Notes: generated by a model from the sequence alone, not told the origin. Counted from the first letter of the stretch, positions 26,151 to 37,914 are shown. The stretch is DNA of 64,000 bases from Monilinia fructicola (GCA_008692225.1 VICG01000013.1:1612001-1676000); one strand, 5' to 3'. Made by a program: numbers and translations.

Positions 26151-26334
26151 GTGACGAATATCACGTGCCTTAGGCACGTGATATCTCATCACGCTAAGCG
26201 ATACTATACATATAAGAGATCTCTAAGTCCCCTAGAGATCTCTTCCCTCCTTAGCTTTCTTATTTTAGTTAATTGACCTCTATTGATTCGCTCTAGTATG
26301 TGATCGTGACAACTACTACTACTACTACTACTAT
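26103..26334 (+). repeat. (TAC)n tail of LINE L2, split by a solo LTR
   Basis: About 46 bases of TAC repeats precede the solo LTR at 26,150 and about 23 follow it. Shorter versions end the other LINE copies (8,534-8,561, 19,053-19,073 and 27,110-27,127), so this is the 3' tail of the family rather than an independent microsatellite. Confidence 0.75.
26150..26311 (-). mobile_element. Solo LTR 2 (162 bp) with perfect 5-bp TSD
   Basis: This is an inverted copy of the LTR at 15,737, of the same length and nearly identical. On the + strand it begins TGTGACGAATATCACGTG and ends TGATCGTGACA. ACTAC flanks it on both sides (26,145-26,149 and 26,312-26,316), inside the TAC tail of L2. The few differences from copy 1 are transitions. 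Confidence 0.85.
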
Positions 26335-26335
26335 T

Positions 26336-27126
26336 ATTTAAAAATACTTTAACGTTTTAATAAAGAATTAATATAATTTTAAATTCTTTTAGATATATTA
26401 CAAAAGAAATTTAAATATCTAATTTAACTTTTTTCTAAATTAACGAAATTTACGAACTTTTTGAACTTTACTAGATTTTACTTTAGTATTTATTTCTGAT
26501 AATTTTTAAATTCTAATAACTTTTTCTTTATTTCTATATACGCTAAAATCTTTTAACTTCATTTCTTTTATACTATAAGATTTTGTTTTAATATATAGGA
26601 GTTTTAATTTTAATAATTTTGATTTTAGTATTAATAATTTAAATTCTAACCTTAATAATCCCTTTATATATAATAGTTTTTATTTAAAATATATAGGTTT
26701 AACCTTAATAATATTTTTATAAACCTTAATAATACCTTGTTAAACTTTAATATTTATTTTATTTTTTATAATGATTTTTGGATTATCAATTTATTATTTT
26801 TTTATTTTCTTTTGTTTTATTATATTTTATAATTTCTTTATATATATTTTTATATACTTGCTTGAAAGCTTTTGTTTATAAATTTTAAGCTTTATACTAT
26901 AAACTTATTAATAATCAAATATTATTAACATTATATTTATATTTTAAATAAAATAGAAAAAAGATATTAAATCAAATATTATATTTTTTATATATAAAAT
27001 ACTTTTTATAGTTACTTTTAATTCAATTCTATAGTTTAATGTATTCTTATACCTTTAAGGAGGTTTTAAAAAAGTTTTCAGCTTATTCAATAGATAAAAA
27101 TACCTATATAAATACTACTACTACTA
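26336..27126 (+). mobile_element. L4: 5'-truncated LINE 3' end
   Basis: This roughly 0.8-kb piece matches the 3' ends of L1, L2 and L3, including AAATTTACGAACTTTTTGAA and a TATACCTTTAAGGAGG stretch near the tail. It ends in a short TACTACTACTACTATTAC tail. It lies head-to-tail behind the tail of L2. Confidence 0.65.
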
Positions 27127-27761
27127 TTACTTTATAATATTATTCAAAAATTTGTATTTATAATTAATAACTTTATAGCTATATATATATAATACATAGA
27201 ATATAAATTTTTTTTTATAATCTTTTAGAGAATTATTAATTTCTTTTTGATATTTTAAAGATAATTTTTTTACTTTCTTATATTAGCATTATTCCCAGAT
27301 ATAAATGAAATTATTTTTAAGAGCTTAATTATAATTTGAAAGGTTTTAAAAGCAAAGATATATAGGATGATTTTAAATCTAACAATTTTTTTAATTCTAA
27401 CTTTTGTAATTTTTATACTGTAATTATATTTATAAAATCTATCGAATTTATAATTTCTATTTTAATTTTGATTAAAAATATTTACATTTTAATTAAATAC
27501 AAGTTAAAAATCCTTTTAAATCGCTTAAAGCTTTATATAATTTAATAAAACTTTTTTCAAATGAATCAATAGTTTCATTCTAACTTTGTCCTTTGTATTA
27601 TAGTTATTATTATTAGTTAAACAATTATATCAAATAATCTATTATTTATCAATAAAAAAATACTCAAATCATTAAAAGAATATTAAAGATTATTCCATTT
27701 AATATTTTACTTAGTGGCGCAATTGAATATATTTAACACTATATTCAAACGTTCTTAAAAT

Positions 27762-29106
27762 TTATCTCATCCTCAGACCCTTCTTCGATTATATATAATC
27801 ATAAAATCTATAAACTGACCAATAAAAGACATGTGGGGCATATTGTAGGATCTCCGAAGGATCTGAGATATTTTGGATATGTCTTAGATATAAAATGTAA
27901 CAATTTATCTTTTTTCGAAATATTTATTTAATAATTATAAATAATTTAACAATTATATAATTTTGATACAGATTCAATATATAAAATAGAATTTTGTAAT
28001 TATTTTGATATATACTATATAATTATAATACTATTCAACAATATACAATTATATTATTAAAAATAAAAAAACTAATCTTTATAAAATGTAACATTTTACA
28101 ATAATAATTATTTACCCTTTTATCATTTTATAATAATTCAATATTTTTATTAAAAAAATATATTCCAGAGTTTTTTTTACTATAAAAACCTTTAATATAT
28201 AATTTATTTTCCCATTAAAAACTTTCCCATCAAATAATATCTTATTAAGTGTTTTTTATATTATTCTAAGATTAATATTAACCATTTACTCTCTCGCTAT
28301 TCTATAATAATTTAATATTTTTATTAAAAAAAATATACTTTAAGGATCTTTTAATCTAACTAATCTTCATTATATAAAAAAATTATTCGAAAAATAATTG
28401 AATTATAAATTCTAATAAAATTAAATGCTAAAATAGTTTATTTCCTAGCCTTTCCTGATATCTCCTGGCATCTCCTAGCCTTTCCTAGCCTCTTCTAGCC
28501 TTTTCTAGCATCTCCTAGCTTCTTTTGGCCTCTCCTAACCTCTTTTAGCATTTTTTAGCCTTTTCTGATATCTTTTTGGCCTTTTTTAGCATCTTCTAGA
28601 ATCTAATATTCCCTTTCAAACTTCTGAAAAGCAACACTACTAACAGAATTAGTAGATTCCTAGAATACTATATTCGATATAAGAATTCGATTGCACTTAA
28701 AATTAAAATTAGTATACGAATATTGAAAACGTTATAATTAAAATACAAAACCTAAAATATTCAAAAAAGAAAATGAATAATAAAATTATAAATTAACAAT
28801 ATAATAAATTTTTTATAATATAGATTTAATAAATATTATAAATCAAAGATTTTCAAATAATAAAATTATTTTTTAAATAAATTATTGTTAAAAAAGTAAA
28901 GTATATCGTTGAAATTCTTTTATCAAATATTTGAGATTTTTACCAAAAAAACGCCCAAGTTTCTTTAAACCCTTTAGGAAATTAACGTTCCCCCAAACTT
29001 TGATTGATTAAATATAAGTATTAAAAAATTTTAACATTTTATATTGAATTAAGGCAGATTAATAAAAAAAACGTTAAATCGACCAGAGGGTCTGAGGATA
29101 AGATAA
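27762..29106. mobile_element. Element H1, 1,345 bp with 8-bp TSD (hAT-like)
   Basis: The left end reads TTATCTCATCCTCAGACCCT and the right end AGGGTCTGAGGATAAGATAA, an inverted repeat of about 20 bp with one mismatch. CTTAAAAT flanks it exactly (27,754-27,761 and 29,107-29,114), and other family A copies carry the site once. An 8-bp duplication is typical of hAT elements; the superfamily call is inferred from that alone. No transposase frame is visible, so it is probably non-autonomous or decayed. Confidence 0.8.
28441..28612. repeat. Degenerate CTTTCCTAGC-type repeat inside H1
   Basis: About a dozen units of 10-13 bp variants of CTCCTAGCCTTTCCTAG follow each other. The unit is pyrimidine-rich on this strand, and differences between units are mostly C/T. 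Confidence 0.65.
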
Positions 29107-29968
29107 CTTAAAATGGTTTTAAGATATTTCAATATTCTAAGATAATATTAAGTGAATTCAAGCTAATCTTAAAATAGCTTAAATCGATGAAATATATTAA
29201 TATATTTTAAAATACTTGAAGATAATAGTATCTTAATATAGTTTAAAATAATTTAAGAATTGAAAATTATGTTCAAACCGTGTTAAGATTATCTTAACAC
29301 TATATCAAAACTATAATTTAATCAATGATGATGATATATAGTAATTTAAAAAATTGATTATTAAATTATTATTAGTTATTTAGCCGAGTGGTTAGAATGA
29401 TCTATTTAAGAAAAATAATAATAATGAAAATAATAATAATAATAGCAAAAACAATAATAACTTTTTTTTATTTTGTTGAAAAAGATGGGTAAAATCCACT
29501 TTTAAAACCTTAAATCTATTTTTTTTTTTGAGATATTCCAAAATATCTTGAAATATCTTAACACTATTTCACAACGGCTAGTGAGTTTTTACAGCAATTC
29601 CGATTTAATACTATTTTAAAATCAGCTTAAAATAGCGTTAATACTAATGTAAATAGCTTTTAAACCATATTTTAAGCTATTTTAAGCTAATTTAAATTAT
29701 ATTGAATTAGTTCAAGCTATTTTGAAACGTTCCTAGTTTGAATTAACAATATTTTAACATGATCTTAAACATCATTAAAAGAGCCATAAAGTAATCATTT
29801 AGTACAATTATACAATCATTAATGTTCTTACTTTATTTTATAATCTAATAAAAAAAATACTATAAATAAATATTAACCTTATCTTTAAAAAAAATTATTC
29901 AAATATAATATGAACTAATTAGCATAAGATCTTTCAAGTATAAAACTAATCCCGAAATCAATAAAATA

Positions 29969-30469
29969 CTAGTAGTTTCAAAAAATTTATTATAAAATTT
30001 ATATTATTAGTTATTTAGCCGAGTGGTTAAAATGACTTGTTTAAGAAAAAGAATAAAAATTAAAAGAATAATAATAATAATGATGATAATAAGAGTATTA
30101 ATATTAATAATATTATCAAAGATAATATTATTGAAAATACTTTTTATCACTTTTTTCAAAAAAAGTGGGTAAAATCCACTTTTAAAACCTTAAATCTAAT
30201 TTTTCTTAATGATATTTTGAAATATCTCAAAATATCTCAACACCGTCTAAAAACGGTGAGGGAGTTATCGCGACAATTCCGATTTGATACCATTTCAAGA
30301 TTAGCTCAAAATGGTATTAACACTGATTCGAATAGGTTTTAACACCATTTTAAACCACTTCAAGCTAAATTAAATTATATCAAACTATTTCAAGCTATGT
30401 TAAAACATTCTTAATTTAAATTAAGAATATTTTAATATAATCTCGAATATTATCAAAAGAGCCATAAAG
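29969..30469 (+). mobile_element. Family A element A9, internally deleted (501 bp)
   Basis: It starts CTAGTAGTTTC, ends AGAGCCATAAAG and is flanked by TA. It keeps the central TTTAGCCGAGTGGTTAAAA word and the whole right half but lacks most of the left half. The LINE host matches L2 at about 12,280 without it. Confidence 0.65.
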
Positions 30470-32429
30470 TAATATAGATTATTTTATTTACTAAATTTAT
30501 TGAGATATTTAAAATTTTTAATACCCATAATTTATTAAAAATAATTATAAAAAAATATTATTAATTATTATAATCTAGCTAAATGCATTTATTATACTAA
30601 ATATATATTGTAACATGTAAGTAAATTAGTATTAAAAACCTTTTAATATTTATTATATCAATTTATTATAATATAATAATAATTGCTTTATTATTCTTAA
30701 ATAAATAAATCAAAGGCATATTGAAACTATTAGAAAAAATCAAATTCAATTTGCAAATATATATATAATTACCTTGAAAATAATTAATATTTTTATTTTT
30801 GCTTTTTTAACTTTAAAAACTACTTAAATTATACAAAACAAAATTATAATCAATTTTAAATACAAATACAATTCCATTATAACAATATATAAAAATGCTG
30901 ATTTAGCCCTTAGAACCTTTATAACCAAATCTTGCAAAGTTAAAAATATTATATACAAGAAGATTTACTTAATTATTCTATTTAATAACTTTTGAATTAT
31001 GATTATTGCAAAAAATTCTAAAGTTTAAATTTAATATCTCTATAAAAATTAAATAAATCAATTATCCTCACCCCTTTTTAATATTAAAATAATATAAATA
31101 GAATTATAATTTTTATCACTTTAAATGAATTTATCTTTAAAGTTTATGAATTAATTAGTACCTAAGACCCTTGTATTTTTAAACATCCTAAAATTAAAAA
31201 TATTATATATCAAAATTTTTATTCAATTATTCTATTTTATAATTCTAATTATTATAAAGATTTTTAAGCTTAAGTTTAATATTTTTATAAAAAAAATTAA
31301 TAAATTAATTATTTTCGGTTTTTTTATATCAAAAAAATTTAAATAAAACCATAGCCCTTATTATTCCTAATAAGTTTAATTTTAAGATTCATAAATTAAT
31401 CAAATAAAGATTAATAAAAAAAGCTTTATTTATAAAACCCTTTCCATAATATTATATATACAGAAAATTAATATCGCATATATCTAAGAACTTTGAACTT
31501 ATACTAATATCTATACTCAAAATTATCCAAAATATAATTATTATATATTGATTAATTCCTAGAAACTCTTAATTTTTAAAAATATTAAGAATTCCTGATT
31601 CTAAATTATAATCTATATTCGAAAAAATGTTGAATTATATATATAATAAAGATAACCAATATATAATGAAGATTTGCTTTGAATTAATATTAACTTTATT
31701 ATTATTTTCAATATTTCAAAATAATTCACAATATCCAAAATAATAAATTATGTTATTTTTCTTTTTTCATTCTTTAAATACTGAAGGTTTATAAAAAAGA
31801 ATTTCAACATTCAATATAACATACTTAAACCTAATACCAGTATATTACCTATTTACCCAAAAGCGAAAATTGCATAATAAATATTAAACAGCGAAATAAA
31901 CTTTATTAGTACTTTAAAAGAACCTATTCACTTTATTGAATATATGATTAATCTCATATTCTCTAACATCTCTTTTATAATTATTAACATCTATAAAAAC
32001 TTGTATACAAATTCGAATTATAAAATCTAAATTACAATTTTGTTTGTTTGAAGTATTTATATATCTAACTAGTATTATTTCAAGATTATTCATTGAAAGT
32101 GATCTAAATCAATATGTTTAAACTTCTAAGTTCAAACGATTTTCAATATTAAAATAATATAAAAAACTTATCATTTAATTTACTATTATTTTCGATTTCA
32201 TTATATTTATAATTAATAAATCAAATAAAGATAAAAGGATATTTTACTCTATAATAAACTCTAAAATATAAAATAGTATATTAAATTGATTTTATAATTA
32301 GATATATAATCAAAATCCAATTATTTTTAAAATCAAGAAATTCTATAATATAATTTATAAGATTGAAAAAAAACTATTAAAAGAATATAAATAATAGAGT
32401 TAAAAATAGTAAAAGTCTATATTAAATTA

Positions 32430-33119
32430 CTTTATGGCTTTTTTAATAATGTTTAAGATTACATTAAAATATTTTAAAATAGTTTAAAATAATTCAATAT
32501 AATTTAAAATAACTTAAAATAGATTAAAATAGCTTGAAATGTAGTTAAAACTTACTTGAATCGGTGTTAACACTATTTTAAGCTAATTTTAAGCTAATCT
32601 TAAAATAGTATTAAATCGGCATTGTCGCAATAACTTACTAACCGTTTTGAGACAATGTTAAAATATATCTTAAAATATCTTAAAAAATAAAGTTTTAAAA
32701 GTTGATTTTCTCCACTTTTTTTTTCCAAAAAATTAAAAAAAGTATTATTAATATTATTATTTTCGTTACTTTTTTTCTCGAACAAATCAATTTAACCACT
32801 CGGCTAAATAACTAATAATGATTTGATAATTAAATTTTTAAATTCATATATATCATTATAATTAATTAAATTATGATTTTAATACGATATTAACATAATC
32901 TTAACACGGTTTTAACATAATCTTCAATTATTAAATTATCTTAAGCTATTTCAAGATATCTTAAAGTATATTAATATATTTTATCGATTTAAACTATTTT
33001 AAGATTAACTTAAAATAGCTTAAATTAAATTAATATTATCTTAAAATACTAAAATATATTAAAACCATTTTAAGACCGTTTTGAATATAGTGTTAAATAT
33101 ATTCAGTTGTGCCACTAAG
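32430..33119 (-). mobile_element. Family A element A10 (690 bp, inverted) inside L5
   Basis: The copy runs from CTTTATGGCTTTTTTAATAATG to TTGTGCCACTAAG with TA on each side. LINE L2 near 14,790 shows the uninterrupted site. A 61-codon open frame at 32,600-32,785 is a by-product of the repeat sequence. Confidence 0.8.
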
Positions 33120-33180
33120 TATTAATTCATATAAATTAGATTATAATCTTGAAATTTCTCTTTAAATAATTAATAAAAAT

Positions 33181-34295
33181 TTCAATAAACGTATATAATT
33201 ATATTATATTAACATTATAAGTTAAAATAATATATAAAATAATATTAAAATAATATTAAAATAATATTCAAATAATATAAAAATAATATTAAAATAATAT
33301 TAAAATAATATTAAAATAGATAACTATGTTTTATGGATTATATTCTTTTTCAAATATATCTTTTTCAAATATATTGCATTTTTCATTGTTAAAAAATAAA
33401 TAACTATAGGTATTGTTCATAAGCTTTGTAAAACAAGCTTTAAATATAGCCATTTGAATTAACCAATGATATAATTCGTTTAATAATTAAAAAACCTAAA
33501 TCTAGAAAGATTTAAAAATTATATTGAATATAATCTTCAATTTAAAGGATTTATTTTTTATATATTAATCATTATAGTAAATCTAAAATTTAAACTATAA
33601 AATTTAAACTATAAAATTTCAATTCTAAAATTTCAATTCTAAAATTTATATATAATAAATTGTATAATATTATTAAAAATGAATCATTCTTATATAATGT
33701 ATTATATAATCATATCTTTCGATTTTATTTGATTTTTATTGTTTTGAATTATTTATTTTAAATTTTAAATAATCATTTAAGTTTAATTTAAAATAATGTT
33801 TTTGATTAAAACCTACCTATATTTTTAGATTATCTTTTGATATTTACTTTATTACAATTTCTATTTTTTGATATTCTTCTAATATAATACTTTTTTTCAT
33901 CATTTTATTTTTATTTTAAATCTTTTTCATATATTATTTTAAAAATTTAATATAAAAGTTCAATTATAATATTCTTGAAAAATAAATATAAAAAATTAAC
34001 CTGTAAATAATAAAAACATTAAAGGATAAAATATAGTTTTTTAAAATCCTATATTCTTTACTTTGTTACTAAAATATTGTATAGATCTTTTTATTATTTT
34101 ATAATTATTAATGTAGATAATATATAATATTATTTAAAAAAAAAGTTATTATTAAAATTTACTTACTAGGTATTCAAACTTCTTATTATATAAAATTTTA
34201 AATTATTTGAATAATGAATGGATTTAAAATTATTTGTTTTTAAACATATTTCAAAGTATATAATATAAAGGCGTATAATTATAATATAAAAGAAC
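33181..34295. other. AT-rich stretch with short tandem repeats, no gene
   Basis: Beyond the 11-bp repeat at 33,228-33,322, there are paired repeats of AAACTATAAAATTT and AATTCTAAAATTTC at about 33,588-33,650. Nothing else was recognised. Confidence 0.45.
33228..33322. repeat. 11-bp tandem repeat AAAATAATATT
   Basis: About eight units of AAAATAATATT, with minor variants, follow each other. Confidence 0.75.
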
Positions 34296-34425
34296 CTTGA
34301 TTATATAAGCTTCGCAGAACGAGCTATAAGAGAGGTTGTGAAGGGCTATTGCTATATAATATCGAGTCTTAGGCGAGTCATATTATTGGCCGGCCCAAGC
34401 GGCCGTACTCGAAGCCCGTATAGTA
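34296..34425. other. Short GC-normal island of unknown nature
   Basis: This roughly 130-bp patch contains GGCCGGCCCAAGCGGCCG and TATCGAGTCTTAGGCGAG in the middle of AT-rich DNA, and inverted GCTTCG and CGAAGC words lie near its two ends. It interrupts LINE L6. By analogy with the solo LTRs it may be a short element below the RIP length limit, but I found no second copy in the window and no clear target-site duplication. Confidence 0.45.
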
Positions 34426-34439
34426 TAAAATAAAATGGA

Positions 34440-36800
34440 TTTATAAAATCTATTCTCTAATATATTCCTCAAAAATCAGTTTTCTATTTAATTATATTTT
34501 TAACTAGTGTAAAACAAATTATTCATTTTCTTTCAATATCATTTTAAAAAAAATTGATAGTAAACTTATTGTTTATTTTATATAACAGTGTTTGAATGTT
34601 TTATCCTTTAATAAAATAGATTATTTCTAATTTTTCTTTAATAAAAACAGTTTTATTTTTAATATTTTAATATATGATTTCTTTGATTTCTGAGATAAAA
34701 TATAAATATCAATGATTAATAATCTTTAAGCTATAAATCAATATATATCATTTTTATGTTTAAACTTATATATAATATTCTAAAATGATAATTCAATAAA
34801 GTATAATATAGGTATATATAATATAAAAGAAAAAGATGAATATTAGAAAATATCATAACTGATTTAATAATTTAATATAATAGAGTTTTTAAAATGTATT
34901 TTTATATGTATATTTGTTTTTTAAAAACAAGTTTATTAATCTCAAAAGTGTTGAAGATCAATCTTATATTGTTATTGGGGTTAATAAATATCTTTTGAAA
35001 AACATATTAAAAGTTTTCTGTATATTCAATATAATTATTGCAATTTTTAGACTTTCATCTAATTTATCAATTATCCATACAACAAAATCAAAGATAATAA
35101 TAAATAAAGTTATGAAGTCTTTTATTAAAACTAATTATAAAGATTATTAAAATTTGAAAGTTTAATAATACAATTATAAATAACATTTAAGAATTTTTCT
35201 AAGTTATTTTTTGTGATTTTATAATAATACTAATTAAATCTTTAAATACCCTAACCAAATAAAATTAGAACTTATATTTTATAATCTAATCGTATATACA
35301 AATCTTTACAAAGATTAATGATTATGAAAAAAATGTTCAAGAATATAAGATCTACAATATATTTAAACAAACAAATAAATTTCCTGAAATAACAATAAAC
35401 TTTATTCTATTGTTTAATATTTATTATACAAATTTTATTCTTTAATAAATAAGTAATATACTAGTATTGAATTCAAATATATTATATCAAATATTAAAAT
35501 CCTCTTTCAAATAAAGTTTGAAGAATAAGAAAAAATAAATAATATAACTTCAAGGTTCTTATACTGAATATTATAAATTACTTATAAACATTAAGAGTAA
35601 CAATAATATTAATATCAATCCAATGTAGATTTTCTGTTATATATTAATTATTTTTGTTAAATATAAAGTCTAGCGTTTTTATAAATATGAATTATAACTT
35701 AAAATGAAAAATCTTTACTATTTTCAAAGATTAAGAGTTTTCAAGAGTTAATTGAAATATAATAATTGCACCCTAAATAATCTTCAATAAATCGCCTACC
35801 CTACTTCTCGCTACCCCCCCCCCCATTTGGCCAGCATTTTATACCAAAAACGGCCATTTGAACGTATTCATAACTCTTCAAGTACTTGATGTAATCAATT
35901 AGAATTTTTAATATTGATTGTGTATATATCAATTAAAAGATCTTGAAAATCTTGGATTTTTGCCATTTTTTTTGAAAGAGTAATAAAAGCTTATAAAAAA
36001 TTAAAATTCAAATGTTCGATCTATAGCTATATGTAAATCCTATACAATATCAAGATTTTTAAAAGAAATTGTATTTATTTAACAAAAATAGTTAAAAATA
36101 ATCTAAAAAAAAATTCAAACAATCTTAAAATCCATTTAAATTGAATTTTTTATTTGAGTAGTATATTATTATTTGTCATAAATGATTAGTATAGATTAAG
36201 GTTCTTAGATCTTAACGATAGAATTTTAGATAAAAAATTTATAATTTCGATATAATTTCGATTTACTCAATAATTATAAATTATTGTATATACTCTAAAT
36301 AATGTATTTATTAGATAGGTATTCATTGATAGATTTCATAAAAAATTATAAATTTATTTTTTTAAAGTTTCAATTTTGTATATGATTTCCATAAAGGTAT
36401 ATATATATCCAAAACTGAAAATTCTAATTTTCTATAATTCTATATTAGTATTTATGAAAAAATCGCAAAAATTTAAGATTTTCAAAATTTATTAATAATT
36501 ACATACTAGTATAAAAGCTTTAATTACAATTTCAAAAATATATATTCATTTTTTATAGAGTTATTAATACGTTAAAATAGCCGTTTTTGGTGTGAAATGC
36601 TGGCCAAATACCTATAGGGGGGGTGGCAAGAAGTAGGGTAGGCGACTTGTTATTATGATTATTATTATAAAAACAAAATTAATATTATAGAGTAGTTAAA
36701 GCTATAAAAGTAATTTTTTTAAGAAAAGTTATAAAGATATCGTAATCTTAGAATATTATAAAGATTTAAAGACATTAGAAATTATACTGTATAACTATGA
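34440..36800 (-). mobile_element. L6: fragmentary minus-strand LINE interrupted by B2
   Basis: Positions 34,440-35,090 match L1 at about 10,670-11,340. Positions 35,090-35,789 match L3 at about 22,620-23,315, and 36,648-36,800 match the extreme 5' end of L3 near 25,290-25,417. Large internal parts are deleted. The 78-codon frame at 34,914-35,150 is antisense to the LINE and not a gene. Confidence 0.55.
35790..36647. mobile_element. Family B element B2 (858 bp)
   Basis: It starts AATCGCCTACCCTACTTCTC and ends GTAGGGTAGGCGACT. TA precedes it and TG (probably a mutated TA) follows. The GGCCAGCATTTTATACCA segment and its inverse are both clear. A run of cytosines (35,814-35,824) mirrors the GGGGGGG run near its right end. 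Confidence 0.8.
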
Positions 36801-37163
36801 ATATAGTTTACATTATAAATATTATGATTTAATATTATTCCTAGAAATTTAAAGATTAATAAAAGTTATTATATTTCTTCGAATAAATAAAACTAATAAA
36901 TAATTAATATATTAATAACAGCTTATTACCTTTACTTCTTAGATTTTTACAACATTTAAATAAAGTATAGTTTAAAGAATTATCTAAATCATTTTCATAT
37001 AAAAGATATTTTGTTTATACTATAACTAAACTTTAATTAAAACTTTCTTTTTAAAGATTTCATTACTTATTTAAAAGGGTATTATTTATTCTTTATTTAT
37101 AAAAATAAATATATCTAGTAATATTAATTTTCCTTTAATCTTATTATATATATAACTAAAACA
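36801..37163. other. AT-rich stretch, nothing recognised
   Basis: No gene, RNA or element boundary could be placed between the 5' end of L6 and the mutated LTR copy. Confidence 0.4.
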
Positions 37164-37337
37164 TATTATGATTATATACTAGAATAAATTAATAAAGGTT
37201 AATTAACTAGAATAAGAAAGCTAAAGAGGAAAAAGACCTCTTAAAAGCCTTACTCGAGTAAAGATGTCTTTTATAATCAATATCGCTTTGTTAGCGTGAT
37301 GAGATATCACGTGTTTAAACACGTAATATTCATTATA
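37164..37337 (+). mobile_element. Solo LTR 3, strongly mutated relative
   Basis: The order of words (AACTAGAATAAGAAAGCTAA, TTAGCGTGATGAGATATCAC) matches LTR copies 1 and 2, but the ends read TATTATGATTATA and CATTATA, a C-to-T and G-to-A version of them. The middle is longer (about 174 bp in total). No matching flanking duplication was seen. It shows that this family is not always spared. Confidence 0.6.
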
Positions 37338-37351
37338 AACCCTACCCTTCT

Positions 37352-37912
37352 TTATCTTATTCTTAGACCCTTCTTCGATTATATAATTATAAAATCTATA
37401 AAATTACTAATAAGAAGTATAAAGAGTATACTATAGGATTTTTAAATGGTTTAAAATATTTCGGGCATACTTTTAATATAAAATATAACAATTCTATTTT
37501 TTCGAATTATTTATTTAATCATTATATATAATTTAATAATTATATTACTTCATTATAGATTTAATATATAAAATTAAATTTTATTATTATTTTAATATAT
37601 ATATTATATAATAATTATACGGTTTAATAATATATAATTATATTATTAATTATATATTATTAAAAATAAAAAACTAAACTTTATAAAGTATTATATTTTA
37701 TAATAATAATTACTTATTTTCTTATTATTTTCTAATGATTTAATATTTTTATTAAAAAAATTATTTTAAAGATCTAATCTAGCTAATCCTTACTATATAA
37801 ACTTCTTTTAAATCATTCGATAAACAATTAATTATAGATTTTAATAAAGTTAAACACTATAATATAAACATTTCTATCTATCGTATTTAATTTCTTTTTT
37901 AGCTCTTTTCAA
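37352..37912. mobile_element. Element H2, decayed partial copy of H1
   Basis: It starts TTATCTTATTCTTAGACCCT, nearly the terminus of H1, and follows H1 to roughly 28,450 with many C-to-T and G-to-A changes. Element B3 then interrupts it. A right terminus was not identified; it may continue for about 70 bases after B3. Confidence 0.6.
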
Positions 37913-37914
37913 TA

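Larger units (their letters stand above)
7965..26335 (+). mobile_element. L2: near full-length Tad1-like LINE, host of many insertions
   Basis: L2 is a + strand LINE reconstructed from pieces that match, in inverted orientation, the complete minus-strand copy L3. Its 5' region is at 7,965-8,533, then 11,638-15,060, its reverse-transcriptase part at about 15,060-16,288 and 17,938-19,052, and its 3' end at 25,431-26,149 with a (TAC)n tail that continues at 26,312-26,334. Interruptions are L1, A7, a solo LTR, B1, an E fragment, L3 and a second solo LTR in the tail. No open frame survives. The family identity comes from the better-preserved L1 copy. The 5' limit is approximate. Confidence 0.65.
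27710..29791 (+). mobile_element. Family A element A8, split by hAT-like element H1
   Basis: The ends are CTTAGTGGCGCAATTGAA and AGAGCCATAAAG, with TA at 27,708-27,709 and 29,792-29,793. Removing H1 and its duplication leaves about 729 bp. The LINE host is uninterrupted at this site in L2 (about 12,110). This gives a three-level nest: LINE, then A8, then H1. Confidence 0.8.
27127..33180 (+). mobile_element. L5: + strand LINE 5' part, interrupted by A8, A9 and A10
   Basis: Pieces at 27,127-27,709, 29,792-29,968, 30,470-32,429 and 33,120-33,180 match L2 positions of about 8,340 to 14,830 in the same order, and so supply empty sites for several insertions. The similarity fades after about 33,180, and the reverse-transcriptase part is not present here. 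Confidence 0.65.

Noticed and set aside
34914..35150. 78-codon open frame on the + strand
   Set aside because: It lies antisense to LINE fragment L6 and is not preserved in the matching parts of L1 and L3.
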